A DNA stretch of 64,000 nt from Altererythrobacter sp. (GTDB taxonomy: Bacteria > Pseudomonadota > Alphaproteobacteria > Sphingomonadales > Sphingomonadaceae), in NCBI GenBank assembly GCA_016793865.1, contig JAEULJ010000001.1, forward strand, positions 851,496 through 915,495. The letters are read 5' to 3'. The notes under the pieces are model-generated. The model saw nothing but the letters and a program-made list of their open reading frames with translations, searched no databases and was not told the origin of the DNA. Position numbers and translations under genes: made by a program. Positions 7,373-18,985 of this stretch are shown here, piece after piece (position 1 is the stretch's first letter; every line of letters starts with the position of its first letter).

Positions 7373-9921
7373 GCCATTTGAGCTGGTGCGAGGGGCGCTT
7401 GGGCTCGGGTCTTGTCGCGATATGCCAGCAGGCGGAGCGCATTGAACACCACCAGCAGGGTGGACCCTTCATGAACGGCCACCGCCGCGCCAATGCTCAT
7501 TCCCATGATCGTGGCCGGCACCAGGAAGGCGACCACTCCAAGGGACACGATCACGTTCTGGAGGATGATCCCCCGCGTATGGCGGCTGAGACCCACGGCG
7601 AAGGGCAGATGTGCCAGGTCGTCCGCCATCAACGCCACGTCGGCGGTTTCCAGCGCCACGTCAGATCCGGCCGCGCCCATCGCGATGCCGACCGTCGCAT
7701 TGGCCATCGCCGGCGCGTCGTTGACGCCGTCGCCGACCATGGCGACCTTGTCCTCGCCAGCCAGCTTGCGGATTGCGTCGACCTTGTCCTCGGGCATCAG
7801 ATCGCCCCAGGCTTCGTCCAGCCCGACATCCTTGGCGATCGCCTCGGCCACCTTCTGGTGATCTCCCGAGATCATGATCATGCGGGTGATACCCATGTCG
7901 TGCAGCTGCTTCAGCGCCACCTTCGCGGCCTCGCGCGGAGTGTCCATCAGCCCGATCGCGCCCAGGTCGCGCTCGCCCTTGCGGACCACCATCGTCGTCC
8001 GGCCGCCCTCGCGCAGCTTAGCGATCGCGTCGGTCGCGGCGGAGCCGAGCGCCGGGATACCCTCCGTCCCGAACATCTCCGCCTTGCCGATCCACACCGT
8101 CTCGCCATCCACGGTCGCGGTGACGCCGCGGCCGATCAGGTTCTTGAGGTCGGTCGCTTCGGGCAGTACCGCGCCGCCCAGCCGCTCGCGCCCGTCCTTC
8201 ACGATCGCCCCGGCCAGCGGGTGGTCGCTCAGCGATTCGACCGCCACCGACAGCGCCAGCAGCTCATCCTCGCTCACGCCGTCGAGCGCCACCACGTCGG
8301 TGATCCGCGGGCGCCCTTCGGTCAGCGTGCCGGTCTTGTCGAAGGCAATCGCCTTGAGCGAACCCAGGTTCTCTAGCGGTGCGCCACCCTTCACCAGCAC
8401 CCCCCCGCGCGCCGCGCGGGCAACGCCGGACAGGACCGCGCTGGGCGTGGCGATCGCCAGCGCGCACGGGCTCGCCGCGACCAGCACCGCCATCGCGCGG
8501 TAGAAGCTGTCGCGGAACGGCTCGTCCACCACCACCCAGGCGAATAGCAGCAGGAAGGCAAGCACCAGCACCGCCGGCACGAAGAACCGCTCGAACTTGT
8601 CGGTGAATCGCTGCGTCGGCGACTTCTGCGTCTCCGCCTCGCTGACCATCTTGACCACCTTGGCGAGCGCGGTCTCGTTGGAGCGCCGGGTCACCTCGAT
8701 CTCGATCGCGGCACCGCCGTTGATGGTGCCGGCGAACACCCGGCTCTCGGCCTCGACAGCATCGGGTTTCGCGCGCGCCGCGGCGATATCTGCAACCGGC
8801 ACCTTGTCGACCGGGATCGATTCGCCCGTGACCGGCGCCTGGTTGATCGCGCTCGATCCCTTGATGACGAAGCCGTCGGCCGGCAACCGCTCGTTGGGGC
8901 GGACGATCGCGATGTCGCCGACCACCAGCTCCTCGACCTTGATCTCGATCGTCTGGCCATCGCGGCGAACGGTCGCGGTTTCCGGTGCGAGCTCGGCCAG
9001 TGCCTCGATCGCCTTCTTGGCGCGGCCCATTGCGTAGTGTTCGAGCGCATGACCCAGGCTGAACAGGAACAGCAGCAGCGCGCCCTCGGCGAACGCGCCC
9101 AGCGCCGCCGCACCTGCGGCGGCAACCAGCATCAGCGTGTCGATCTCGAACTTCTTGAGCTTCAGATTATCGATCGCTTCGCGCAGCGTGTAGAATCCGC
9201 CGAAGAAATAGGCCGCTATGTAGAGCGTGGTCGGCAGCCATTCGGGAAAGCCGGCCCAGAACTTCTCCATCGCCCAGCCGATGGCGAGCAGCCCGCCGCA
9301 GGTAAGCGCGAAGATGAGCTCCGTGTTGGGGCCGAGGAATGCGCCATGGCTATGATCGTGGCCGTCGTCGGGGCCGTGCTGGCCGCTCTTGCCATGATCC
9401 GCGCCGTGATCGTGGCCATCGTCCGGCCCATGATCGTGATCCGCCGTATGGGCGGTGTCGGCATCGGAGGAAATGATCTCGGTCCGCTTCACCTGCAGCT
9501 TCGCCAGGGCAGCGAGAATCGCCCGCTCCGCAATCGCCTCGCGGTCGTATTCGACCCGAACGGTGCCGGCGGCGCTGGCATCGGCCTCGAGGATGCCCGG
9601 CATGGCAAGCAGCGTCTCGCCGATTGTGCGGGCGCGGCGTTCGTGGGTGATGCCCTGCACCTCCCAGACCGCATGGCCATAACGCCCGCTCAGCTCGGCA
9701 CCCGCAGCGCGCACCAGCTCCCTGATGCGAGGCAGCGGGAGCTGCGCGGCGTCGAAGTGGACGCACAGCTTCGCCGGACCCTCTCCCGCGGGCAACACAT
9801 GGGCATCCTCGACCCCCGGCTTGGCCTTGAGAGTTTCGACAAGGCGCCCGACGCAGGCATCGGCGGCATCGGGCACCTCCGGCAACAGGACGGGAATGTC
9901 GAGTGCGAGCTTGTCGGTCAT
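7369..9921 (-). CDS. P1B-4-type heavy-metal ATPase with His-rich linker
   Basis: This is an 850-residue P-type ATPase. The N-terminus holds two HMA-like folds (about 8-78 and 85-148) that lack CxxC motifs, then a His/Asp-rich linker (158-192), then the membrane core. It has TGES (365-368), the SPC motif in helix 4 (484-486), the phosphorylated Asp528 in DKTGT, GDGVNDAPA, and HEGST in the last helices (817-821). SPC together with HEGxT is the signature of P1B-4 pumps (CzcP, CoaT, CtpD), which export Zn, Cd or Co. The ATG overlaps the stop of the CDF gene (ATGA, 9918-9921). The extra N-terminal region is unusual for P1B-4. Confidence 0.9.
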   Translation of the reverse strand: MTDKLALDIPVLLPEVPDAADACVGRLVETLKAKPGVEDAHVLPAGEGPAKLCVHFDAAQLPLPRIRELVRAAGAELSGRYGHAVWEVQGITHERRARTIGETLLAMPGILEADASAAGTVRVEYDREAIAERAILAALAKLQVKRTEIISSDADTAHTADHDHGPDDGHDHGADHGKSGQHGPDDGHDHSHGAFLGPNTELIFALTCGGLLAIGWAMEKFWAGFPEWLPTTLYIAAYFFGGFYTLREAIDNLKLKKFEIDTLMLVAAAGAAALGAFAEGALLLFLFSLGHALEHYAMGRAKKAIEALAELAPETATVRRDGQTIEIKVEELVVGDIAIVRPNERLPADGFVIKGSSAINQAPVTGESIPVDKVPVADIAAARAKPDAVEAESRVFAGTINGGAAIEIEVTRRSNETALAKVVKMVSEAETQKSPTQRFTDKFERFFVPAVLVLAFLLLFAWVVVDEPFRDSFYRAMAVLVAASPCALAIATPSAVLSGVARAARGGVLVKGGAPLENLGSLKAIAFDKTGTLTEGRPRITDVVALDGVSEDELLALSVAVESLSDHPLAGAIVKDGRERLGGAVLPEATDLKNLIGRGVTATVDGETVWIGKAEMFGTEGIPALGSAATDAIAKLREGGRTTMVVRKGERDLGAIGLMDTPREAAKVALKQLHDMGITRMIMISGDHQKVAEAIAKDVGLDEAWGDLMPEDKVDAIRKLAGEDKVAMVGDGVNDAPAMANATVGIAMGAAGSDVALETADVALMADDLAHLPFAVGLSRHTRGIILQNVIVSLGVVAFLVPATIMGMSIGAAVAVHEGSTLLVVFNALRLLAYRDKTRAQAPLAPAQMA

Positions 9922-10520
9922 TGCGTATTCGCCCCTTCGCTGTTGCTCACGGCCCGCGCATCGCGCAGGATCTCCACACCGCCCTTGATCGCGATCAGCG
10001 CCGTGGCGAACCCAACCAGCAGATCGGGCCAGTTCGCACCGAGCCATAGCACGAGCGCGCCGGCGACCAGAATGCCGCCGTTGGAAATGAAATCATTGAA
10101 ACTGAACGTCGTCGCCGCCCGAAGGTTCACGTCGGGGTTTTCGAGCCTCTGCAACAAACGCAGGCAGAGGTAATTCACGACGCCGGCAATGGCCGACATT
10201 ATCATCATGGTCGGGCCGATAGGCTCGCTTCCATAGACGTAGCGGCGGCCGACATCGATGAGGATGCCCACCGCGAAGACCAGCAGCATGGCGCCCGATA
10301 CCGAAGCTGCCCGCGTCTTCCAGACCGGCCCTCGGGTCAGGGCGACAAGGCTGAGCGCATAGACCGCCACATCGGACATATTGTCGACGCCATTGGCAAT
10401 CAGCGCGCTGGAATCGCCCATCGCTCCGGTAACAAAGAAACCGGCGGAAATGCCGGCGTTCAGCAGCAGGACCGTCCACAGCGTCCGACGTTCCACCGCC
10501 GTGTCAGTTCGTGCATTCAC
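9918..10520 (-). CDS. Short CDF cation transporter lacking the C-terminal domain
   Basis: This is a 200-residue membrane protein made of the six-helix CDF domain only. Helix 2 has NGVDNMSDVAVY and helix 5 has FNDFISNGG at the transport-site positions. The GTG start (10520) has GGGGAG upstream; earlier in-frame starts would run into the czcA gene. CDF proteins without the cytoplasmic domain are known, for example MmCDF3 of Maricaulis maris. The gene sits between czcA and the ATPase gene and is coupled to the latter. It probably moves the same divalent metals (Zn, Cd, Co) across the inner membrane into the periplasm for the Czc pump. Confidence 0.82.
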   Translation of the reverse strand: MNARTDTAVERRTLWTVLLLNAGISAGFFVTGAMGDSSALIANGVDNMSDVAVYALSLVALTRGPVWKTRAASVSGAMLLVFAVGILIDVGRRYVYGSEPIGPTMMIMSAIAGVVNYLCLRLLQRLENPDVNLRAATTFSFNDFISNGGILVAGALVLWLGANWPDLLVGFATALIAIKGGVEILRDARAVSNSEGANTQ

Positions 10521-10553
10521 GCCCGCGTCTCCCCTGTCATTGCCCCAAGCCCG

Positions 10554-10601
10554 ACCGGGAAGGACGCCGCCTCTGGCCAAAGCCTCGACGCCCTTCCCGG
10601 T
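10554..10601 (-). repeat. Inverted repeat between czcA and the CDF gene
   Basis: A perfect 10-bp inverted repeat, ACCGGGAAGG (10554-10563) and CCTTCCCGGT (10592-10601), has a 28-base loop that itself contains TGGCCA and partial further pairing. It lies in the only sizeable gap (106 bp) between czcA and the short CDF gene. There is no T-run, so it is not a standard terminator. It may stabilise or separate parts of the long czc transcript. Confidence 0.5.
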
Positions 10602-10626
10602 TCCATCGGTGCTCGCGCCCGGCGCC

Positions 10627-13878
<3,252 letters not shown>

Positions 13879-13945
13879 GAGAAAATGATCCTACAGCCGC
13901 GCCCAGAGGGCGGCAGTTCTTGAAACGGAGGGTGCAAGGTGGACA

Positions 13946-15130
13946 TCAGTGTCCGGCGTCGCTCGCACCAAGCTGTGACTTGAGGACAAAGGCTCCGGTC
14001 GTGACGACCGTCTGGCCGGCCTTCAGGCCTTCCACGACTTGCACCCGGCCGCCGCTGCGGCTGCCGACCGTGACCGGCACGGCCTGGAAGCCGCCCGTAA
14101 CCTTGACGAAGGCAACATCGCGCCCCTCGAACTGCTGGACCGCGGCCTCCGGCAGGACGAAGCCCTTCTCGGCGACGCCGCCGCGCGGAGTGATGCGCGC
14201 TCGCACCGCCTGACCCTGGGTCAGGCCGCCCGGCGTTCCGGTGAGCTGGAGCACCACGGTCGCGGTGCGGCTCTGGGGGTCCAGCGCGGGAGTGGACGAG
14301 CGCACCGTCGCCGACACGGTCGATCCGTTCGGCAATTCGACAACCGCGCCGTCGCCCGGACGGATCCGCTGGGCATCGACCGCGGGCACCGAGGCATCGA
14401 CCTGGATACGCCGTGGATCGGCGACATTGAACAGCTCGGTTCCGGCCGTGACATAGGCGCCGAGCTGCGTATCGACGCCGGTGATGCGCCCATTGATGGG
14501 GCTGCGGACGGCCAGATAGCGGCCGTTGTCGGTAACGCCGGCGGTCTGCACTGCCGCCTGGGTGCGTTGCAGCTCGGCCTCGGCCTGGGCGCGGGACGCC
14601 TGCGCTGCTTCCAGGTCCTGGCGTGCGGTGATGCGGGCATTGAACAGGCGTTGTTCGCGTGCCGCGGCCGCACGAGCGGCCTGCGCGCTGGCGGCGGCGG
14701 CGTTGCGCTGAGCCACGAAGGCGGCCGCGTCGCGGCTTTCGAGCAGAGCGATTGTCTGCCCGGCGCTGACCGGATCGCCCAGCCGGCGGTCAATGCGGAC
14801 CACCGCGCCGTCGGCGCGTGCCGTGATGAGCGCCTGCCCTTCGGGCGGGGCCGCGACTGTGGCCTGGGCGATGATCTCGGTGCTGATGGACCCCGGCTGC
14901 ACGGTGCTCGTAAGCACGCCGCTTGCCTGGAGCCGTTCGGCGGTCATCTCCACGAAGCCCTCGCGCGCCTCGGCGCCGCCTTTTTCGTCGGCGTGTCCCG
15001 CTTCTTCTGCCGCGGGAGCGGGGGCGGCGTCGCCCCCGGAACGGCCGATAAGAAGCCCGGCGGTGCCGGCAACCAGCGTCACTGCGGCTATTCCGGCCCA
15101 CAGCGTCTTCTTCTGAATTGCGATTTCCAT
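13946..15130 (-). CDS. czcB: RND periplasmic adaptor, CzcB type
   Basis: This is a 394-residue membrane-fusion protein. A single N-terminal helix (about 9-28) anchors it, followed by a short acidic His-containing spacer (EEAGHADEKGG), a barrel-sandwich hybrid domain split by a long alpha-helical hairpin (about 140-200), and beta-barrel and membrane-proximal domains. It links the CzcA pump to the outer-membrane CzcC protein. Some CzcB proteins carry a larger His-rich metal-binding segment near the N-terminus; here it is reduced. It lies 11 bases after the czcC stop and is in the same operon. Assignment to the Zn/Cd/Co group follows from CzcA. Confidence 0.92.
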   Translation of the reverse strand: MEIAIQKKTLWAGIAAVTLVAGTAGLLIGRSGGDAAPAPAAEEAGHADEKGGAEAREGFVEMTAERLQASGVLTSTVQPGSISTEIIAQATVAAPPEGQALITARADGAVVRIDRRLGDPVSAGQTIALLESRDAAAFVAQRNAAAASAQAARAAAAREQRLFNARITARQDLEAAQASRAQAEAELQRTQAAVQTAGVTDNGRYLAVRSPINGRITGVDTQLGAYVTAGTELFNVADPRRIQVDASVPAVDAQRIRPGDGAVVELPNGSTVSATVRSSTPALDPQSRTATVVLQLTGTPGGLTQGQAVRARITPRGGVAEKGFVLPEAAVQQFEGRDVAFVKVTGGFQAVPVTVGSRSGGRVQVVEGLKAGQTVVTTGAFVLKSQLGASDAGH

Positions 15131-15141
15131 CTGACTAATCC

Positions 15142-16467
15142 TTATTGGGCGGCGACACGGCCGAGTTCGGCGGTGGCGTTCGCGAGAGCCAGGCGCGCGT
15201 CCACGAGCGCCAGCTGGGCATTCCGATAGGCATTCTGGGCGTCGAGAAGTTCGAGCAGCGTCGCCCGGCCTTCGCGATAGGAAAGCTGCGCCAGGCGCAG
15301 CGCCTCGCTCGCCTCGGGCACACCCGCGCTTTCGAGGGCTTGCACACGCGCCTGAGCTGCCTCGACCCCGATGATTGCGTTTCGGGTGCGAACCTCCACG
15401 CTTGCCGTCGTATTGGCGAGATTGGCCTCGGCAGCGCGAACGTCCGCCTCGGCCGCCGCGATATTGCCCTGGTTCCGGTTGAAGATGCGCAATGGCATCG
15501 AGACACCGCCGAGCAGAGCATAATCGCCGGTCTCGCGAACATATCTGACGCCGACGCCAACGGCAGGATCGATCCGGCCCTGCGCGACCTGCGAGCGAAC
15601 CTCGGCCTCGCTGCGGAGCCGTTCGGCTTCTGCCAGGCGCACTTCGAGGCTTCGCCGCGGATCGACTGCCTGCGCGGGCGCGTCGAGCAGGCTGCCGACC
15701 ACCGATGCAGGCGGTTCGGACACACCGAACAGCGCGGCCAGCGTGCCGCGCGCGGAGACTTCCTCGGCGCGGGCAGCCTCGAGCTCGGCCGCAGCCTGAG
15801 CGGCGGCGGAGCGGGCGCGGACACCTCGCAGCGGCGGGTCGCGCCCTTCCTGGACGAGAATGCCCGCTATGCGGGCCAGTTCGCGTGCGTTGGCCTCGTT
15901 CTCCTGTGCGATCCGCAGCCGTTCTCGCGCCGATACGGCGCGGGCGAACTGCTGGCGCACCGCCTGCGCCAGGTCGGCCCGCGAGATGGCCAGGCGCAGC
16001 CGCTCGGATGCGAAGGCCGCTTCTGCCGTGGCGAGCAGGCTGCGCCGCCGCCCGCTGAGGTCGAGCCGCTGGTTGACCGAGACAGTCGCCTCGCTCTGGC
16101 GGATGCCGGAAAGCTGCCCGCTACCCAGGAAGTTTTCGACCTGGACGCTGAGGTCGGGGTTGAAGCGATAGCCGGCCTGCCTGATCCTGGCCGCGGCGGC
16201 ATCGACGCGTGCCTGCGCGGCGATGATGGCCGGCGAACGCGCCTCTGCCTCCTCGAGCGCCTGCTGGAGCGTGATATCGGCCGGCAAGGGCCCTTGGCGG
16301 GGCACGAGCAGCGGCAGGTCGGTGGCCGGTGCGGGTGGCGGGGGGCCGACCGGCGCGGGCGTGGCCGGCGTGCCGACCATGGGCGTAGCTGGAGTGCTGA
16401 CCTGCGCGCCTGCCGGCCCGAAAGGAAGCAGGGCTGCAGCCGAGACCGCAGCAAGGAAACGATGCAT
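15142..16467 (-). CDS. czcC: Outer-membrane efflux channel, CzcC type
   Basis: This is a 441-residue TolC/OEP-family protein. A signal peptide (MHRFLAAVSAAALLPFGPAG) precedes a Pro/Thr-rich stretch (about 25-55) and two repeated coiled-coil OEP domains (about 65-250 and 255-435). The repeat is visible in LQQALEEAEARSPAI and the later LEVRLAEAERLRSEAE. It forms the trimeric exit duct for CzcAB. The ATG at 16467 has CAGGAG nine bases upstream; in-frame ATGs further upstream would extend into the preceding gene without a signal sequence. Its ribosome-binding site lies within a strong inverted repeat (16479-16534). Confidence 0.92.
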   Translation of the reverse strand: MHRFLAAVSAAALLPFGPAGAQVSTPATPMVGTPATPAPVGPPPPAPATDLPLLVPRQGPLPADITLQQALEEAEARSPAIIAAQARVDAAAARIRQAGYRFNPDLSVQVENFLGSGQLSGIRQSEATVSVNQRLDLSGRRRSLLATAEAAFASERLRLAISRADLAQAVRQQFARAVSARERLRIAQENEANARELARIAGILVQEGRDPPLRGVRARSAAAQAAAELEAARAEEVSARGTLAALFGVSEPPASVVGSLLDAPAQAVDPRRSLEVRLAEAERLRSEAEVRSQVAQGRIDPAVGVGVRYVRETGDYALLGGVSMPLRIFNRNQGNIAAAEADVRAAEANLANTTASVEVRTRNAIIGVEAAQARVQALESAGVPEASEALRLAQLSYREGRATLLELLDAQNAYRNAQLALVDARLALANATAELGRVAAQ

Positions 16468-16478
16468 TTGTTGGAACT

Positions 16479-16534
16479 CCTGACAACAAGAACGAGCCAG
16501 ACGAAAGCGCCCGCAGCTCAGTTTTGTTGTCAGG
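16479..16534 (-). repeat. Inverted repeat overlapping the czcC ribosome-binding site
   Basis: The arms CCTGACAACAA (16479-16489) and TTGTTGTCAGG (16524-16534) are a perfect 11-bp inverted repeat with a 34-base loop. On the mRNA the first arm lies over the stop codon of the small upstream gene and the second arm runs into the AGGAG of czcC. Pairing would partly hide the czcC ribosome-binding site. No T-run follows, so a simple terminator is unlikely; a translational control or RNA processing element is possible. Confidence 0.6.
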
Positions 16535-16862
16535 CGATGGGAGGCCGGTTCACGCGCCCGGGATCGGCACCCGCGTCGAAGCTTATATGGTCGGCGACGA
16601 TCGGCATGATCGGATCGGCGGCCGGTTCCTGCTGGGACGCATCGGGCATCACGGCCAGGCAATGCCCGTGGCAGGCTCCATGCTGATGAATCGCCTTCTG
16701 AACGCCCTTTTCAGGCGCGCTGTCATTGCGATCGGACGAGATGCCGACCGTCTCGTTCATGGAGACGAGGCACTGCACCGAATCGACAGCCTGCGCCGCG
16801 CTCCCTGAGCCGAGGAGAAACGCGAGCATCAATGTGCTGAGGATGACCTGCAAGCGACGCAT
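16530..16862 (-). CDS. Small periplasmic Cys/His protein heading the czc operon (CzcI-like)
   Basis: This is a 110-residue protein with a signal peptide (residues 1-25, ending AQA). The mature part has a metal-ligand-like cluster HQHGACHGHC (59-68) plus Cys31, then a C-terminal tail with a few acidic residues and one His. No known domain is recognised. Small exported proteins of this size and position precede czcCBA in other bacteria (CzcI, and similar cobalt-zinc-cadmium resistance proteins), where they affect induction or bind metal. It is the first gene of the block, with AGGGG nine bases before the ATG, and its stop lies in the czcC upstream stem-loop. Role inferred from position and the ligand cluster only. 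Confidence 0.7.
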   Translation of the reverse strand: MRRLQVILSTLMLAFLLGSGSAAQAVDSVQCLVSMNETVGISSDRNDSAPEKGVQKAIHQHGACHGHCLAVMPDASQQEPAADPIMPIVADHISFDAGADPGRVNRPPIA

Positions 16863-17087
16863 TGGCGACGCCCCTAGCAGAGGGCCCAAGGGATGGGAAG
16901 ATTGCTTGTGCCTCACCCGCGGGTAGCGCTGAATCCGTTTCAGGTGGATGATTTTCTGCGCTAGACCGTTGGTTTTCAGTGCCTTGCGGGGCAGCGCGCC
17001 AGCCTGCCTCGGCGCAACCAAGAATTTCTTGTTACGACCGCGCCGAGGGATCGAGCAAGCAGGGGCGGCATCGGTGGAGCGTATGGG

Positions 17088-17855
17088 ATGGAATTTGGAG
17101 CTTTCGACCTTGGCGCTTTGCTGCCCTTTATCCTTATCGGCTTCGCCGCGCAGCTCGTTGACGGCGCAGTGGGTATGGCCTTCGGGGTCATCATGAATAC
17201 TCTGCTGGTGGGGGTTCTCGGAGTGCCACCGGCGCTGGCCTCGCAGCGCGTGCACGTGGTGGAATGCTTCACCACCTTCGCGTCCTCGATCAGCCATCTC
17301 TACCATCGCAACATCGACGGCCGGCTGTTCATGCGTTTGCTGGTGCCGGGCCTGATAGGGGGGGTGACGGGTGCCTACCTGATCTCCAACATCGACAGCG
17401 CCTACGTTAAGCCACTGGTTCTGGCCTATCTCACATTGATCGGCATCTACCTGCTCGTGCGCGGCCTGCTTTACCCGCCCAAGGTGCGCGAGGTGAAATA
17501 CGTCGCTCCGCTGGGGGTGATCGGGGGCTTCCTCGATGCCAGCGGCGGCGGCGGCTGGGGTCCGATGGTGACGAGCAATCTGCTGGTTCAGGGGGCGGAG
17601 CCGCGCAAGGTCGTCGGGACCGTCAACTCGGTGGAGTTCTTCCTTACGGTCGCCGTCAGCGCGACCTTCATCTCGCAGCTGGGTATCGCCGATCTGGCGG
17701 GTGCGACGCTGGGGCTGCTCATCGGGGGCGTGCTGGCCGCGCCCTTCGGCGCCTGGGCTGCAAAGCACCTTCCGGCGAAGTGGATGCTGGTCCTTGTCGG
17801 CATCGTGCTCACGTTGACCAGCGGATACGGCATCTATCGCGTGGTCAGCGGCTAG
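17088..17855 (+). CDS. TauE/SafE-family membrane permease
   Basis: This is a 255-residue protein with about eight hydrophobic segments. The N-terminal half contains FAAQLVDGAVGMAFGVI and a second-half repeat GGFLDASGGGGWGPMV, the paired glycine-rich re-entrant motifs of TauE/SafE sulfite-exporter-type permeases. Members move sulfite, sulfoacetate or other small organosulfur anions; the substrate here cannot be set from sequence. It is read away from the czc operon across a 225-bp gap. Its stop codon shares CTAG (17852-17855) with the convergent DUF1501 gene. A link to sulfur handling in the metal island is possible but speculative. Confidence 0.88.
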   Translation: MEFGAFDLGALLPFILIGFAAQLVDGAVGMAFGVIMNTLLVGVLGVPPALASQRVHVVECFTTFASSISHLYHRNIDGRLFMRLLVPGLIGGVTGAYLISNIDSAYVKPLVLAYLTLIGIYLLVRGLLYPPKVREVKYVAPLGVIGGFLDASGGGGWGPMVTSNLLVQGAEPRKVVGTVNSVEFFLTVAVSATFISQLGIADLAGATLGLLIGGVLAAPFGAWAAKHLPAKWMLVLVGIVLTLTSGYGIYRVVSG

Positions 17856-18985
17856 GCACGCGGCACGAACAGCGGCGAGAGCCGCGACGGGGCGAGCGCG
17901 AAATGGGCCGCCAGCGCCTCTGTCGCGATATCCTCGATCCGGCCGGTGGCTTCCAGATCGCGCCCTTCGCGCAGCGATCCCGAGGCCAGGCCAGGCCAAT
18001 CGCCGGCCACGGGCTTTCCCTTCGCCAGCGCGCCGCCGAGCAGGAAGGCCGCGGATGCGGTCCCGTGATCGGTACCGCCGGTGCCATTGACCGCGGCGGT
18101 CCGGCCGAATTCGGTCGCTACCATCACCAGCGTGTCCTGCCATGCCGGCCCCAGGCCCGCCTTCAGCTCCGCCACAAGCGCGTCCAGCCCCCGCAACTGT
18201 GCCGCAAGGCGCGCCTTCTGGGCCGAATGGGTATCCCAGCCACCGGTTTCGATCATCATCACCCGGGCGCCGTCCGCCGGGACCAGCAGGCTGGCGGCCA
18301 GCTTGCCCAGCTCGCCGCCATTGCGCCCACCGTTGCCGCCGATGTCGCCGGCAAGCTGCTTGGTCTTGAGCGCCTCGGCCCAGAGCGGGGCGAGCTGCGG
18401 ATCGGCATCGTAGAGCGCGCCGACGCGCAGCAGCAGATCATCACTCGCCTGTGGCAGCCGGTTGGGCGCGTAAGTGGCCACGGGCCTGTCGCCGCGCAGT
18501 GCCAGCGGCACCGCCGGGGCCAGCGCCAGCGCGCTCTGATCCTGTGTGGGCAGCAGCGGCAGCAACCGCCCCATCCAGCCGGTCTTGACCGCATAAGGCG
18601 TGGCGCCGCCGCTCTCGAGCACGTTCTGCCCGTCGAAATGCGAACGGTCACGATAGGCGGTGGCGACCGCGTGGAATGCGCGTGCCTCGCCGCTGCGGAA
18701 CAGGCCCGCGGTCTGCGCCAGTGCCGGGTGGAGGCCGTAGAAGCCGTCGAGCTTGATTGCATCCGGATCGAAGAGCTGGCCACGCAGCCCGGCGAGCACC
18801 GGATCGCCCAGCGGCGGCAGGACCGCGAGCCCGTCGGCCGCGCCCCGCTGGATGATGAAGACGAAGCGCTTGGCGGTGGCGGCCGCAGCCCATGCGATCC
18901 CGGGCAGAAGCGTCATCGCGCCGGTGACGGCGGCGGCGCCGAGCAGGCCGCGCCTGGAAAGGGGGAGCGAGGTCATCGGTTTCAT
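17852..18985 (-). CDS. DUF1501 protein with Tat-type signal
   Basis: This is a 377-residue exported protein. The N-terminus has a twin-arginine-like signal (SRRGLLGAAAVTGAMTLLPG, then AWA). The body matches DUF1501, a sulfatase/alkaline-phosphatase-like fold; candidate conserved segments are FVFIIQRGAADGL, DRSHFDGQNVLESG, ETGGWDTH and ATEFGRTAAVNG with TDHG. No precise reaction is known for the family. It overlaps the upstream DUF1800 gene by 4 bp (18982-18985), as is common for this pair in many bacteria, so the two proteins probably act together in the periplasm or at the surface. Confidence 0.85.
   Translation of the reverse strand: MKPMTSLPLSRRGLLGAAAVTGAMTLLPGIAWAAAATAKRFVFIIQRGAADGLAVLPPLGDPVLAGLRGQLFDPDAIKLDGFYGLHPALAQTAGLFRSGEARAFHAVATAYRDRSHFDGQNVLESGGATPYAVKTGWMGRLLPLLPTQDQSALALAPAVPLALRGDRPVATYAPNRLPQASDDLLLRVGALYDADPQLAPLWAEALKTKQLAGDIGGNGGRNGGELGKLAASLLVPADGARVMMIETGGWDTHSAQKARLAAQLRGLDALVAELKAGLGPAWQDTLVMVATEFGRTAAVNGTGGTDHGTASAAFLLGGALAKGKPVAGDWPGLASGSLREGRDLEATGRIEDIATEALAAHFALAPSRLSPLFVPRA

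Noticed and set aside
16929..16943. CTGAA-N5-TTCAG dyad upstream of the czc operon
   Set aside because: Five-base arms are common by chance, and it does not match the MerR sites or a known metal regulator box.
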